A stretch of DNA of 64,000 nucleotides from Pokkaliibacter sp. MBI-7 (GTDB lineage Bacteria; Pseudomonadota; Gammaproteobacteria; Pseudomonadales; Balneatricaceae), in contig NZ_JARVTG010000001.1 of NCBI RefSeq assembly GCF_029846635.1, forward strand, positions 2,609,001 to 2,673,000. The letters run 5' to 3'. The notes below the pieces were generated by a model. It was not told where the DNA came from. It ran no database searches and saw only the letters and a list, made by a program, of their open reading frames with translations. Made by a program: the position numbers and the translations under genes. Shown here piece after piece: positions 17,661-29,106 of the stretch (positions within the stretch are counted from its first letter, which is position 1; the number at the start of each line of letters is the position of its first letter).

Positions 17661-18178
17661 TGAGAACAGGCTTGCGACAGTCCAGCGGGCAACAGGGCAT
17701 GGCCTTGCTGATCACGCTGGTGGCCTTGCTGATCATCACTGTACTGGCGGTGGCGGCGACCCGTACCACGTCACTGCAGGAACGCATGGTAGCGAATAAT
17801 TATGATCAGACGCTGGCCTTTCAGGCGGCAGAATCGGCACTGCAGGAAGCGGAGGATTATCTGGACCCGGATACCACCGCCACCTTGCCGAGTTTTTCCA
17901 ACACCAGTGGCCTCTATACCGAAGCGAATGCCGATGGCACGCCACGCTGGGAAGACAGCGATACGGTCTGGCTGGATGCCAGCAGTGATCTGGGTGATCT
18001 GGTGCCGACCGCACCGCAGTACATTATTGAATACCTGGGCACCTGGCCCGATCCGCCCGGCTGCGACCAGACCACTGATGTGCCCGCCGACTGCCTGCGT
18101 GATGTGTATCGCATCACTGCCCGCAGCAATGCGGCTGACCGGGCACAGGTGATGCTGCAGGCGATCTACTGGCGATGA
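17660..18178 (+). CDS. pilX: Type IV minor pilin PilX (cluster 1)
   Basis: A 172-residue prepilin with the site QQG-MALLITLVALLIITVLA. As in other PilX proteins the canonical Glu5 is replaced, here within a very hydrophobic N-terminal helix. FQAAESALQEAEDYL is the typical PilX helix after the membrane part. The ATG overlaps the pilW stop by one base. Confidence 0.87.
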   Translation: MRTGLRQSSGQQGMALLITLVALLIITVLAVAATRTTSLQERMVANNYDQTLAFQAAESALQEAEDYLDPDTTATLPSFSNTSGLYTEANADGTPRWEDSDTVWLDASSDLGDLVPTAPQYIIEYLGTWPDPPGCDQTTDVPADCLRDVYRITARSNAADRAQVMLQAIYWR

Positions 18179-18188
18179 GGAGGGGAAG

Positions 18189-21100
18189 ATGAAACGATCG
18201 AGTTCACTGCGCCAGCGGCTGGCGGCACTGGCACTGGGCCTGCTCTGTGGCGCATTGCCGCTGCGCGCGGCGCTGGCCTCGGTGGATATCTCCAGCACGC
18301 CGCTGCTGCTGGGGACCACGGTGGCGCCCAATATCATGTTTCTGCTCGATGACTCCGGCTCCATGCAGTGGGAGTTCATGCCCGACTCTGATCTGTATTA
18401 CTCCTACTACCTGTTCCCGCGGCCAGACAGTGTTTACGGCGGGGATACCTATACCAATCAGGTGCCGTCCTTCAGTGACGACAACCTGTCCAGCGTGCAT
18501 GACCGCTCACCGCACAATAATGCGGTGTTCTATAACCCCTATATCACCTATACCCCGTGGAAAGCCTATACCGGCAGCTCCATGGGCGATGCTTCACCGA
18601 CTGCTGCCTATTACAACCCCAGCAACACCTCGGCCGGCACTCTCAACCTGACCACCCAGCAGAGCCAGAAAGCGTACTGGTTCTACAGCACCACCAGCCG
18701 CTCCTCGGCGTACTACGCCACCAGTTGCGGTTCGGGAAACAACCGCTCCTATAACTGCGCCATGTCCTTCTACCCCATCACTTTTTATATGTACAAGGGC
18801 AGTGGCAGCGTTGAGACCATCTCCAACTACATCCGTTATCAGATTCGGGGCTCCAGTGCTTACAAGAAAGACCTGAGTGGCACTACCGAGTCCAGCGTCA
18901 CCTCTTTCACCTGGGGAACTATTACCCGCACGGTGCTTGAGGAGCGGCAGAACTTCGCTAACTGGTTCCAGTACTACCGCTCGCGTATTCTGGCCGCCCG
19001 TGCCGGCGCCAGCATTGCCTTTGCCAGCCTCGGCAGCAACTACCGGGTGGGCTTTCGCACCATCAACGGCGGAACGACCCAGTACATACCCACCTCCGGT
19101 ACCTTCTCCAGTACCAACAAGCAGAACTTCTACACCAACCTGCTGACCTCCACCATTGGCACCAGTGGTACGCCACTGCGCAGTGCCCTGCAGTGGGCGG
19201 GGGAATACTATTCCGGTAATAAGTCAGGGGTGACCGACCCGATGACACCGACATCGGTCAGCTGCCGGCAGAACTATGCGATCCTGACCACCGACGGCTA
19301 CTGGAACGGTTCCCTCAGCAGCACGGTTGGCAACGCCGATAACAGTGCGGGCTCGAAGATCACCAGTGCCGACGGCAACACCAGCTATACCTATGCCGCG
19401 GTGGCGCCCTATAAGGATGACTACAGCGATACCCTGGCGGATATCGCCATGACCTACTGGAAAAAGGATATCCGCACCGATCTGGCTAACAATGTCACTA
19501 CCTCTACCAATGACCCGGCGTTCTGGCAGCATATGGTGACCTTTGGCATTTCCATCGGTGTCAGTGGCTCGCTGGACCCTGATTCTGATCTCAGTGCGCT
19601 GACCGCCGGCACCAAAAGCTGGCCCAATCCGACTAGCTCCGATGAATACAAAATCGATGACCTGTGGCACGCCACGGTCAACAGTCGCGGTACGTTCGTG
19701 GCGGCCTCCAACCCGGAAGAATTTGCCGAGGCGCTGCAGGATGCCCTCGCCACCATTGCCAGCCGCACGTCCACCAACGCCAGCCTGACCAACAACGGCA
19801 ACGCGCTGGAAACCGACTCCATGCTGTTCCAGCCGCGTTACTATTCGGGCGACTGGACCGGTGATCTGTGGGCTTACGATGTGTCCGACTCCAGCGTGGA
19901 CCCGGTGATCAGCTGGAAAGCATCAAAGAACGTACCCAGCTACAGCACGCGCAATATTGTGCTGGGCGGTGGCAGCACCTACACCACGGTGGATTTCAAG
20001 TGGAGCTCGCTGGCCACAGCACAGAAAACGGTGCTGGGCAGCGAGGCCGTGGTCAACTATCTGCGTGGCAATACCGCCAGCGAAATCAGTAATGGCGGCT
20101 CCTATCGCAACCGCAGCACGGTGCTGGGTGATTTCGTCGACTCGAATCCGTTCTATCAGGATGTGCCTTCTAAGAACTACTACCGCTACCATTGGACTGG
20201 CGCCAGCAGTTACAGCGCCTTCAGAACCGCCAATGCTGCGCGTCAGGATATGGTCTATGTCGGTGGCAACGATGGCATGCTGCACGGCTTTGCCGCCAGT
20301 GGCAGCAGTGCCGGCAAGGAGCTGCTGGCCTACATTCCCAGTGAGATGCTGAGCAAGTTGCCTGATCTCACCAGCAGCAGCTATACCCACGAATACATGA
20401 TGGACGGCGATGTCACTGTGGGTGATGCCTATATCAGCAGCAGCTGGAAGTCAGTTCTGGTCGGCAGTACCGGTCGTGGTGGCAAGTCCCTGTTTGCCCT
20501 CGATGTGACCGATCCGACCAGCTTCTCAGCCAGCAAGGTGCTGTGGGAATACACCGATACCGATCTGGGCCAGTTCCTCGGTACGCCGGTGATTGCCCGC
20601 CTGAATAACGGGACGTGGGCTGCTATTGTTGGCAATGGCTACAACGGCACCAGCAATACGGCAGAGCTGCTGGTGATCAATCTGGAAACCGGGGCGCTGA
20701 TCAAGAAAATCGATACCGGCATCGGCACGGCCGCTGATCCTAACGGGCTGGCCAGCGTCGCCGGTTACGACAGTGACCGGGATGGTAACTTCGATTACTT
20801 CTACGCTGGCGACCTGTACGGCAATATCTGGAAGTTCGATCTCAGCAGCACCAGTACCAGTGACTGGGGGCTGAGCTACAGCAGTAAGCCGCTGTTCACT
20901 GCGGAATATACCGATGGCAGCAGTGACACCCGGCAGCCTGTCACGGCCGGGCTGGCTCTCAGTGTCGACTCCTCCTCCGGCAGTCTGTGGGTATTCTTTG
21001 GCACCGGCCTGTATCTCGGCACTTCTGACCCGGACAGTAAGAATGTGCAGGCTATTTATGGCATCAGCGATACCGGCACGGCATTCAGTGATAACAGCAA

Positions 21101-21620
21101 CCTGCTCAAGCTGAAGATTCAGGATGAATACACTAACAGTGACGGCCTGATGGTGCGCTCGGTGGTGATCGCCAGTGGTCAGAGCAGCAAGACCAGCACG
21201 CGGGGCTGGTATCTCAACCTGATTTCGCCCAATAACGGCAATGAGGGTGAGCGGGTGATTTATACCCCACAGATGCTGCGTAACTACCTGGTGGCCACGA
21301 CCCTGATCCCCGATGACGATGACTGCTCACAGGGCGGCAGCAGCTACACCATGGGTATTTATCCCTACATGACCAGTGCCTCCACCAGTAGCAAGAACGG
21401 CGTCTTTGATATCAACAACGACGGCACGGTGGATGCCAGCGACAAGATCAACAGCAGTCAGGTCGGCAGCGGTATTGGCTCAAGCACCGCCACCTCCAAT
21501 GGTTCACTGGTCGGTAACAAGCTCTACAGTTCTGATAACTCCGGGAACGTCAGCTCCTCTGATGTGGATACCTATACCAATCTGGGGAAAACCTCCTGGC
21601 GTGAGATCCGCAACTACTAA
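18189..21620 (+). CDS. pilY1: Pilus tip adhesin/assembly factor PilY1 (cluster 1)
   Basis: A 1,143-residue secreted protein. A signal peptide covers about 1-31. Right after it, NIMFLLDDSGSM (48-59) is the von Willebrand A-type MIDAS start. The C-terminal half is a beta-propeller with GGNDGMLHGF and the calcium loop DSDRDGNFDYF, as in PilY1 proteins that promote pilus extension, surface sensing and adhesion. A second loop DINNDGTVDASD lies near the end. GAGGAGGGG precedes ATG 18189. Complete and intact, unlike the second copy. Confidence 0.9.
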   Translation: MKRSSSLRQRLAALALGLLCGALPLRAALASVDISSTPLLLGTTVAPNIMFLLDDSGSMQWEFMPDSDLYYSYYLFPRPDSVYGGDTYTNQVPSFSDDNLSSVHDRSPHNNAVFYNPYITYTPWKAYTGSSMGDASPTAAYYNPSNTSAGTLNLTTQQSQKAYWFYSTTSRSSAYYATSCGSGNNRSYNCAMSFYPITFYMYKGSGSVETISNYIRYQIRGSSAYKKDLSGTTESSVTSFTWGTITRTVLEERQNFANWFQYYRSRILAARAGASIAFASLGSNYRVGFRTINGGTTQYIPTSGTFSSTNKQNFYTNLLTSTIGTSGTPLRSALQWAGEYYSGNKSGVTDPMTPTSVSCRQNYAILTTDGYWNGSLSSTVGNADNSAGSKITSADGNTSYTYAAVAPYKDDYSDTLADIAMTYWKKDIRTDLANNVTTSTNDPAFWQHMVTFGISIGVSGSLDPDSDLSALTAGTKSWPNPTSSDEYKIDDLWHATVNSRGTFVAASNPEEFAEALQDALATIASRTSTNASLTNNGNALETDSMLFQPRYYSGDWTGDLWAYDVSDSSVDPVISWKASKNVPSYSTRNIVLGGGSTYTTVDFKWSSLATAQKTVLGSEAVVNYLRGNTASEISNGGSYRNRSTVLGDFVDSNPFYQDVPSKNYYRYHWTGASSYSAFRTANAARQDMVYVGGNDGMLHGFAASGSSAGKELLAYIPSEMLSKLPDLTSSSYTHEYMMDGDVTVGDAYISSSWKSVLVGSTGRGGKSLFALDVTDPTSFSASKVLWEYTDTDLGQFLGTPVIARLNNGTWAAIVGNGYNGTSNTAELLVINLETGALIKKIDTGIGTAADPNGLASVAGYDSDRDGNFDYFYAGDLYGNIWKFDLSSTSTSDWGLSYSSKPLFTAEYTDGSSDTRQPVTAGLALSVDSSSGSLWVFFGTGLYLGTSDPDSKNVQAIYGISDTGTAFSDNSNLLKLKIQDEYTNSDGLMVRSVVIASGQSSKTSTRGWYLNLISPNNGNEGERVIYTPQMLRNYLVATTLIPDDDDCSQGGSSYTMGIYPYMTSASTSSKNGVFDINNDGTVDASDKINSSQVGSGIGSSTATSNGSLVGNKLYSSDNSGNVSSSDVDTYTNLGKTSWREIRNY

Positions 21621-21648
21621 CCTGCAGCGATAACGAAGTGAGAGGACG

Positions 21649-22104
21649 ATGAAGCGAAACAACAGGTCTGTTGCCCCGGTACGATCCGGTCAGGCGCGGG
21701 GGTTTACCCTGATCGAGATGATGATCGTGGTGGCGGTGATTGGCATCCTGGCTGCCATCGCCTATCCCAGTTATCAGCGCTACGTCACCGAAAGTCGCCG
21801 CTCCGCCGCCGAAGCCTGCCTGTCGCAGTACGCGCTGTATATGGAGCGTTTTTATGCCACCAACCTGAGCTATGCCGAGACCAGCTCCGGCACAGCAGTC
21901 AGCCTGCCCACCCTTGACTGCTCTACTGAGCTGTCCAGCTATTACACCTTCAGCCTGTCTGCCGTGGCCAGTCGCAGCTATAGCCTGGAGGCCGCACCGC
22001 AAAGTACTCAGGCCAGCAATGACAGCGCCTGCGGCACCCTGTCGCTGGATGAAACCGGCGCCAAGGGGGCCTCGGGCAGCTCTGGCAGTAGCTGCTGGAA
22101 ATAA
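21649..22104 (+). CDS. pilE: Type IV minor pilin PilE (cluster 1)
   Basis: A 151-residue prepilin with the site [21 protein letters not shown] and PilE-type [19 protein letters not shown]. The C-terminal region has a Cys pair (SACGTLSL ... SSCWK) forming the usual D-loop. It ends cluster 1 and is 28 bases after pilY1. Confidence 0.88.
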   Translation: MKRNNRSVAPVRSGQARGFTLIEMMIVVAVIGILAAIAYPSYQRYVTESRRSAAEACLSQYALYMERFYATNLSYAETSSGTAVSLPTLDCSTELSSYYTFSLSAVASRSYSLEAAPQSTQASNDSACGTLSLDETGAKGASGSSGSSCWK

Positions 22105-22411
22105 CGTATCACCGGCTGGTCCCGGCGCTCAGTCGTGACCAGCCAGTAGCGATGGATTGGCTGCTCTGCCACGATGCATCGCGACCCCGCCAATGATTCC
22201 CCTTCTTCTGCCATTCACAGAAGTGCTGCTTAGCCTCTGTGGCGGGCAGCCGCTACTGACTTAGGTCCGGTTGCAAACACAGTAAGCGCTTTGTAAAGTG
22301 GCTGTGTTGCCATAATAGCTCCAAATTTTTCGACTTGTTTCAGTCTCCGCAACACTAACGTGCAGCCCGACAAGACTCCCGCGCCTCTCTGCACTTTTCC
22401 CTGGGGGATGG
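22105..22411 (+). other. Spacer between the two minor-pilin clusters
   Basis: A 307-base noncoding stretch. GGCTGGTC (22114-22121) pairs with GACCAGCC (22137-22144); there is no T-run, so it is only a weak terminator candidate for cluster 1. The rest presumably holds the promoter of cluster 2; I could not place a convincing one. Confidence 0.45.
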
Positions 22412-22414
22412 ATG

Positions 22415-22918
22415 ATGATCCGTCATCGAAGTGACCATAGCGCGCTCCCGGCTACTCTGCCTTCTTGGCAACGGGGGGTCGGTATGTTGGAAGTGTTAAT
22501 CACCCTGCTGGTGCTGGCTGCGGGTTTGCTTGGTTCAGCCGCACTGCATCTGAATACCCTGCGCGAATCTCAGCTGGCCAATCAGCGTGGTCAGGCCGTC
22601 ACCCTGGCTCAGGATATTTCCGGCCGGCTGTTGGGAGATCGCGGCAATATTGCTACCTATAACAATTTCGACAGCCAGACCGGCGGCAGTTGCACCAGTT
22701 GCACCGATGCCCAGCAGGCACTGGCCGACTGGAAAACCCGGGTGGAGGCCAGCCTGCCCTCTGGCCGTATTCAACTGAGTAACACCGGCGGCAACCTGTA
22801 TCAGGTACGCATTTACTGGGATGAGAACCGTAGCGGTGTCACCGGCCTCAACTGCAACAAGGAAGAATGGGATGAGAGCACGGACATGGCCTGTTATCAG
22901 CTGATGGTGCAGTTATGA
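22415..22918 (+). CDS. pilV: Type IV minor pilin PilV (cluster 2)
   Basis: A 167-residue prepilin with the site QRG-VGMLEVLITLLVLAAG. A GGGGG ribosome site ends 7 bases before ATG 22415; ATG 22412 is an alternative with short spacing. It differs widely from the cluster 1 copy outside the N-terminal helix, so the clusters are old duplicates or separately acquired. Confidence 0.85.
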   Translation: MIRHRSDHSALPATLPSWQRGVGMLEVLITLLVLAAGLLGSAALHLNTLRESQLANQRGQAVTLAQDISGRLLGDRGNIATYNNFDSQTGGSCTSCTDAQQALADWKTRVEASLPSGRIQLSNTGGNLYQVRIYWDENRSGVTGLNCNKEEWDESTDMACYQLMVQL

Positions 22919-23748
22919 GCCTGATGAGAAGCCAATCGCTACAGCGTCAGCGCGGTGTAACACTGGTTGAGCTGATGATCTCTCTGGCACTGGGGGTGGT
23001 ACTGGTGCTGGCGGCGACCGATGTGATGCTGAGCGGTCGCCAGACCTATATCAGTATCTCGGCTTCAGCAGGCATTCAGGACAGTGCCGGTTATATCCAG
23101 TCACTGCTGCGCACCCAGATCAATCACGCCGGTTTCACCTCTAACCCGGTGAAATCCCTGAGCACGGAGTTTGCGGCCGATACCGCGGCTTCCTCCACTT
23201 CGGGGGGGATTGCCTGGTCTGCCGCGCAGGTGGTGTCCGGCGTTCGCAGTACCACTATTACCGGCAGTCCCGATATGTTGTATGTCCGTCTGCAGGGCAA
23301 CAGCGATGGCAGCACCCTCGACTGCCTTGGCCAGAGCGTCGTCAGTGGCGATACGGTGGTGATGAAACTCTACATGGCCAGTGATCTGGCGCTGTACTGT
23401 ACCGTCAGTGGCCACGATACCAATACCAAGAATCAGACCCAGTCGCTGGTGCAGGGCATCGAAGGGATGCGCCTGCTGTTTGGGGTGGACAGCGATGAAG
23501 ACAACGCCATCGATAAGTGGCTGCAGACTACCCAGCTGGCGGCTGCGTCCACCACTGACAAGACCCACATTGCGGCGGTGCGGGTTGGGCTGATTATTAG
23601 CTCGACGGTGTCGACCGATCAGGGCTCCAGTGCCAAGACCTTCTCGCTGCTTGGCAGCAATGTCACGACGGCTGTCAGCAGTCGTATGCGCCAGGCGTTT
23701 GAGAACACCTTCTGGCTGCCCAATGTTGCCCTGATGCGGGAGAGCTGA
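22915..23748 (+). CDS. pilW: Type IV minor pilin PilW (cluster 2)
   Basis: A 277-residue prepilin, about 50 residues shorter than its cluster 1 counterpart. The processing site is QRG-VTLVELMISLALG. The ATG overlaps the pilV stop (ATGA). The C-terminal part contains a PilW-like segment ending FENTFWLPNVAL. Confidence 0.85.
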   Translation: MSLMRSQSLQRQRGVTLVELMISLALGVVLVLAATDVMLSGRQTYISISASAGIQDSAGYIQSLLRTQINHAGFTSNPVKSLSTEFAADTAASSTSGGIAWSAAQVVSGVRSTTITGSPDMLYVRLQGNSDGSTLDCLGQSVVSGDTVVMKLYMASDLALYCTVSGHDTNTKNQTQSLVQGIEGMRLLFGVDSDEDNAIDKWLQTTQLAAASTTDKTHIAAVRVGLIISSTVSTDQGSSAKTFSLLGSNVTTAVSSRMRQAFENTFWLPNVALMRES

Positions 23749-23751
23749 GTA

Positions 23752-24342
23752 ATGACCACACCAAGAGTCCTGACGCATAACCTGAGAGCCGGTCGGCAAA
23801 GGGGCGCTGCGCTGCTGGTCTGTATCGTGATGATGGCGCTGCTGATGGTGATCGGCATCAGCGCCTATCGCATGACCAACCTGACGCAGAAGATGGAAAC
23901 CAACGCCGAGGATACGCAGCTGGCAGGCATTCTGGCAGAAAGCTCCCTGCAGGAGGCGGAGTCCTATATCAGCTCGGACAATGCCATCCTCACCACCAAG
24001 CTTGGTCACGGCAAATATAACGTCAGCGACAGCGACACCCCCAAATGGAAGGTAGTCACCGGTACCCAGAGTAGCAATCAGAATGTCTGGGAGACCACCG
24101 ATGCTGTGCTGACCTACAGTCAGTCGGTACAGGGCATTGATAATCGTCTGCGTACCACGCCGGTGTATATCATCGAAGAGCTGCCGGAACCGGAACAGTT
24201 CAAGATTGAGAACAGTCAGGTGGAAGGCCACGGCCTGCGTGAGCGGATGGAGTTGTACCGCATCACTGCCAAAGGGACCGGGCCATCGCAGGAGCTGGAT
24301 CGTTATCTACAGTCCAATTACACCCGCATCGTCACTAAATAG
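23752..24342 (+). CDS. pilX: Type IV minor pilin PilX (cluster 2)
   Basis: A 196-residue prepilin with the site QRG-AALLVCIVMMALLMVIG and the PilX helix AESSLQEAESYI. It starts 3 bases after pilW and ends 13 bases before the second pilY1, consistent with one operon. Confidence 0.85.
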   Translation: MTTPRVLTHNLRAGRQRGAALLVCIVMMALLMVIGISAYRMTNLTQKMETNAEDTQLAGILAESSLQEAESYISSDNAILTTKLGHGKYNVSDSDTPKWKVVTGTQSSNQNVWETTDAVLTYSQSVQGIDNRLRTTPVYIIEELPEPEQFKIENSQVEGHGLRERMELYRITAKGTGPSQELDRYLQSNYTRIVTK

Positions 24343-24355
24343 CAGGAGCCGCAAC

Positions 24356-27300
24356 ATGATGTCGAATCACCGCTGGCCCCTGCTGCTCAGCAGCCTGCTG
24401 ATCCTGTGCCTGGGCTGGGTCAGCGGCAGCCGGGCCGATACGGCGCCTGCCACGGCACCGCTGGCCAGCTCGGTCAGCGTCAAGCCCAAGATGATGATCC
24501 TGCTGTCCAAGGATCATGAGCTGTTCAAAAAAGCCTATCCCGATTACACCGACCTCAACGGCGACGGCGTGCTGGACACCAGTTACGACAACAGCATCGA
24601 CTACGACGGCTACTTCAACAACAGCAAGTGCTACACCCACAACGGCAACTATTTCAGTATCAGCGGAGCGGCCAGCAACCACCTCTGCACCAGTGCCTGG
24701 AGCGGTAACTTCCTGAACTGGGCCACCATGACCCGCATGGATCTGATCCGCAAGGTGCTGTATGGCGGTACCCGTTCCAGCGACCCTTCTTCGACCACTG
24801 CAGCGACGGTGCTGGAACGTGTCTATCTGCCTTCGGATACGCACTCCTTTGCCAAGAGTTTCAAGGGCACCAGCGCGGTGGCCGTATCCAAAGTCACGCC
24901 TTACAGCTATACCGCTGTGAGCTTGTGCAGTACCTCCAACCAGACTAATGCCAGTGGCAAGGATTACGTGCTGGCGCCGGGTAATACTCCGCTGATCCGG
25001 GTGGCCAGTGGCAGCTGGTTATTCTGGGCCACCGGTGAAGTGAACCAGTGTGATTACGGCTCCAATGCCTACCAGCCCAGCAGCGGTACTGATCTGACCA
25101 TGCGGGTGCAGGTCTGCGACAGCGCCGATGGTCGCAGTGACTACTGCAAGACCTATCCGGCCGGTAACCGCAAGCCTATCGGCCTGTTGCAGACCTATGG
25201 CGAGAGCAAGCAGATTGAGTTTGGTCTGATGACCGGCAGTTACTACCGCAATACCCGCGGTGGCGTGCTGCGTCAGCCGCTGGCGGCTTTCAATGACAGC
25301 ATCAGGGAGGTCAATACCCAGACCGGCCAGCTGCTGTTGCCCAGTAACGGCATGGTCAAGCTGATCAATGATCTGCAGATCATCAAGTACCGTCGTGGTG
25401 GCTATACCGACTGTGGCAGCAGTGTGGATCAGGTGTGCTTCAGCTGGGGCAATCCGCTGGGTGAAATGTTTCTGGAAGCATTGCGCTATATCAGTCTGTC
25501 CAGCAGTCGCACAGCACAAACGGATTATGCCAGCTCCACGGCGACCAACGATTCCAGTTATCTGGGCTCCAGTGCTTTCAGTGATGTCAGCTGGGGCAGC
25601 GATCCCTGGCCTGCCACTCAGAACTGTGCCAGCTGCAGTATCCTGATCCTGTCTTCGGGAGTGAACTCCTTCGACATGGACAACCTGTCTGGCACGGCGC
25701 TGGCCAATGTGCCGAGCCTCAGTACCACCACCCTGACCAGCTACGTCAACAGCATTGGCGACAAAGAAGGCATCACCAACAAGAACTTCCTGATTGGCGA
25801 GAACGGCAGCAGTACCAATAAATTCTGCGACTCCAAGAAGGTTTCGACGTTGTACGCCGCCAAAGGCATCTGCCCGGATGCACCCGGTAATGCGGGCGGT
25901 TATTCTCTGGCCGGACTGGCCTATTATGCCCACAAGAATGACCTGAAAACGGCCGCGAGCGGCACCCAGACGGTCAAGACCTACGGGGTTTCCCTGTCTG
26001 AGGCGCTGCCGACCTTTGCCTTCCAGACCAGTGCGGGCAAGATCACTGTGGTGCCCAGCTGCCGCAATGGCAGTAACAACTGCAGTATGAATGATCTGTT
26101 TGTCGGCTCGCAGAGCTTTAATAGCAGTGGTCAGCTGATCGCGGCACGTTTTTTTGTCGCCTGGGAAGACCAGCGCTGGGGCTCTGACTATGACATGGAC
26201 CTGATTGCCGAGGTGAATGTCTGCGCTGGCAGCGCCTGCAGCCCTGCCATTAACAGCGATCAGATCAAGATCACCACCGGAGTGCCGTACAAATACACCG
26301 CAGCCGGGATGCAGATTGGCCTCACCGTGATCGGCAGTTCCAATGACGGTACCCAGTGGCTGCAGGATGTACCGGCGTATTACAACGGTAGTATTCAGAT
26401 CAATAACTGGCAGGACATCGCCACCCTGCAGGTAAAGAGCAACCCGTCACCGGCCTATATCAGTCAGGTCTTCACCGCCTCGGCCAGCAACCAGATCAGT
26501 GCGCTGCCTTCACCATTGTTTCTGGCAGCCAAGTACGGCGGTTATAACGATCTGGACAAGAGTGGTGACCCGTCCAATGGCAGTGGTGACAGTCGCGAAT
26601 GGGATGCCGACGGAGATGGTCAGCCGGACAACTACTACAAGGTCAACAACTTCAGCATGCTGGCCAGTAACCTCAACGCGGTGTTTGCCGAGGTGGCCAA
26701 GAGTGTGGGTTACTCCGCGCCGGTCAGTAGCAGCAGTGCGGTGACCAAGGGCGCCCGTGTCTATTTCAGCTCCTACGACAACGTTAACGCCTGGAACGGC
26801 AACCTGTATTCGTTCAAGTACAACACCACCGGTCAGCTGCAGCAGGAATGGAATGCGGTACAGCAGCTGCGCAATCTGGACCCGGCCACACGCAATATCT
26901 TCAGCTGGGATCCGGATGCCAGGACCGGTGTGGCGTTCTACGCTCCCGGCACCAGTGGTGCCAACTCAACCCTCAGTGCGACGCAGATCGCCAGGCTGAC
27001 CGCCGCCCTGCCGACGCCGAATGCCAGTATCAATGCCCAGAAGGCGGTGAGCTATTATCGCGGTGACCACAGTAACGAGCTGATCAACGGTGGTACTTTC
27101 CGCAGCCGGCTGGATCGCAATGGCGAATCAACCCGCTTAGGCGATATCGTCAACTCCTCGCCCACCTATGTCGGTAGCACCGGGTTCTACTACTCCGATG
27201 CCATGGAGGCGGATAAGTACAGCGATTTCGTCAACAGCACCGACTATCAGGGCCGCACCCCGATGGTCTATGTCGGCAGCAACGACGGTGCACTGCATGG

Positions 27301-28698
27301 CTTCAATGCCAATAACGGTAACGAGCGCTTCGTCTATTACCCCAATGCGGTCATGTCGACCCTCAACCAGATGCTGGACCCCAACAACTACGACAAGGTG
27401 CACGCCTTTTCGGTGGATGGCTCACCCACGGCGGTGGATGCCTATTTCAGCAACAGCTGGCACACGGTGCTGAGCGGAGGTCTGCGTGCAGGCGGCAAGG
27501 CCATCTATGCGCTGGATGTGTCGGCTACCCGCTTTGGTGATGGTCGCGCCAGTACGCTGGTGATGTGGGAGTACGATGAAACCGTGGACAAGGCTTTGCT
27601 GCCCAGCGGCGAGACTAATTCCACGCTGGGTTATACCTTCTCCAAGCCCGCTATCGTCAAGCTCAACAACGGCAAATGGGCGGCGGTGTTTGGCAATGGT
27701 TACTACAGTGCGGCGGGCAAGGCGGTGCTCTATATCGTCTATCTGGATGCCATGGGTGATAACAAGTGGAGTGCGACCGATGTGGTGCGCATCAACACCG
27801 GCGTAGGCAGTACCTCTGATCTTAACGGTCTGTCGGAGATCGCCCCGATCGACAGCAATGATGATGGTCGTATTGATCTGGTCTATGCTGGCGACCTGAA
27901 AGGCAATCTGTGGCGCTTTGATCTCAGCGGCAGCAGCTCCAGCAGCTGGAAAGTGGCCGGTAATGCTCCGGTATTTACTGCCCGCGATGCCAACAACAAG
28001 GTACAGCCGATTGTGGCTCAGCCGGAAGTCGGCAAGATTTCCGGTGGCGGCTATATGGTGTTCTTCGGCACTGGCAAATACCACGACAAGGAAGACCTGA
28101 CGCTGCCCGCTACTGCCCGGCAGAGTTTCTACGCGGTCAAGGATACGCTGGCCGCCTCCCCTATTACGTTGTATCGCGCCAGTCTGGCGGAGCAGACCTA
28201 TACCGAATTCACCGACAGTGCCGGTGCCAGTTACCGCAGCGTCTCGCAGAATACGGTGTCGGCCAGCAAGTCCGGCTGGTTTATGGACCTGGCCGGTACC
28301 AGTGTCGGTGAGCGGGTGATCCGCGGGGCAACACTGACCCGTGGGCGTATTGTTTTCACCACGCTGATCCCTGATCCTGACCAGTGCGGTGGTAAGGAGT
28401 TTGGCTGGCGATGGTGGTCAAGGCACAGGATGGCAGTGGATCCAGCAGCCCGGTTTTTGACACTAACAATGATGGTGTGATCGATGCGTCCGACCTGGTC
28501 AACAGCGGCTCGAGCAAGCGCTCCAGTGACGGTCTGCGCCAGGATACGTCCGCAGGTGCGCTAGTACTGGATAATGGAAATACACAGTCGGTCATCACCA
28601 TTGATCAGCAGGGCAACCCCGATACTGTAGAGATGAGTAAAGGGTCTACCTATCGTCAGCAACGGGTGAACTGGCAGGAGGTCTACCCCTATGAGTAA
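24356..28698 (+). pseudogene. pilY1: PilY1 (cluster 2), frameshifted near the C-terminus
   Basis: A secreted PilY1 relative that would be about 1,447 residues if intact. ATG 24356 follows AGGAG by 7 bases; a signal peptide spans about 1-28. It lacks the DDSGSM MIDAS start of the first copy and instead has LNGDGVLDTSYDNSIDYDGY. The propeller motif GSNDGALHGF and calcium loop DSNDDGRIDLVY are present. The frame stays open to 28480, but after FGW (28400-28408) the family-like sequence continues in the next frame from 28411 (MVVKAQDGSG ... DTNNDGVIDASD) to a stop at 28698 that overlaps pilE. One base appears to be missing between 28409 and 28410. This may be a real mutation, phase variation or a sequencing error. 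Confidence 0.82.
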
Positions 28699-29101
28699 AA
28701 GACAGCAGGGCTTTACCCTGATCGAGATGATGATCACGGTTGCTGTCATCGGCATACTGGCGGCGATTGCCTACCCCAGTTACAACAACTACGTGCTGCG
28801 CAGCCATCGGGTCGAAGCCGAGGGAGTGATGATGCAGGCGGCGCAGGCTCTGCAGCGCTACTACGGCAATGCCTTCACCTACTATGGGTTTGATGACAGC
28901 GCTTATCAGCAGTCACCCACGACGGGAACTGCTCGCTATACCCTGGTGATCAGTGCCGAGGAAGATACGCCGCACGAGTACACGATCACCGCCACACCCG
29001 GCAGCAGCCAGAGCAGTGACAGCTGCGGTACCCTGACACTGGATCAGGCTGGCACCAGAACCGTGTCGGGCTCTTCGGCCACCGTGGCGAATTGCTGGTA
29101 A
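28691..29101 (+). CDS. pilE: Type IV minor pilin PilE (cluster 2)
   Basis: A 136-residue prepilin with the site [21 protein letters not shown] and PilE-like [20 protein letters not shown]-terminal cysteines (SDSCGTLTL ... VANCW) form the D-loop. The start overlaps the end of the frame-corrected pilY1 by 8 bases, which supports the corrected frame. Confidence 0.88.
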   Translation: MSKRQQGFTLIEMMITVAVIGILAAIAYPSYNNYVLRSHRVEAEGVMMQAAQALQRYYGNAFTYYGFDDSAYQQSPTTGTARYTLVISAEEDTPHEYTITATPGSSQSSDSCGTLTLDQAGTRTVSGSSATVANCW

Positions 29102-29106
29102 ACAGG

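Noticed and set aside
24137..24355. Extended N-terminus of the second PilY1 upstream of 24356
   Set aside because: It overlaps pilX in another frame; the signal peptide and AGGAG site fix the start at 24356.
25019..25933. 304-residue minus-strand frame inside the second pilY1
   Set aside because: Shadow of a low-complexity Ser/Thr-rich coding region; no ribosome site and no recognisable domain.
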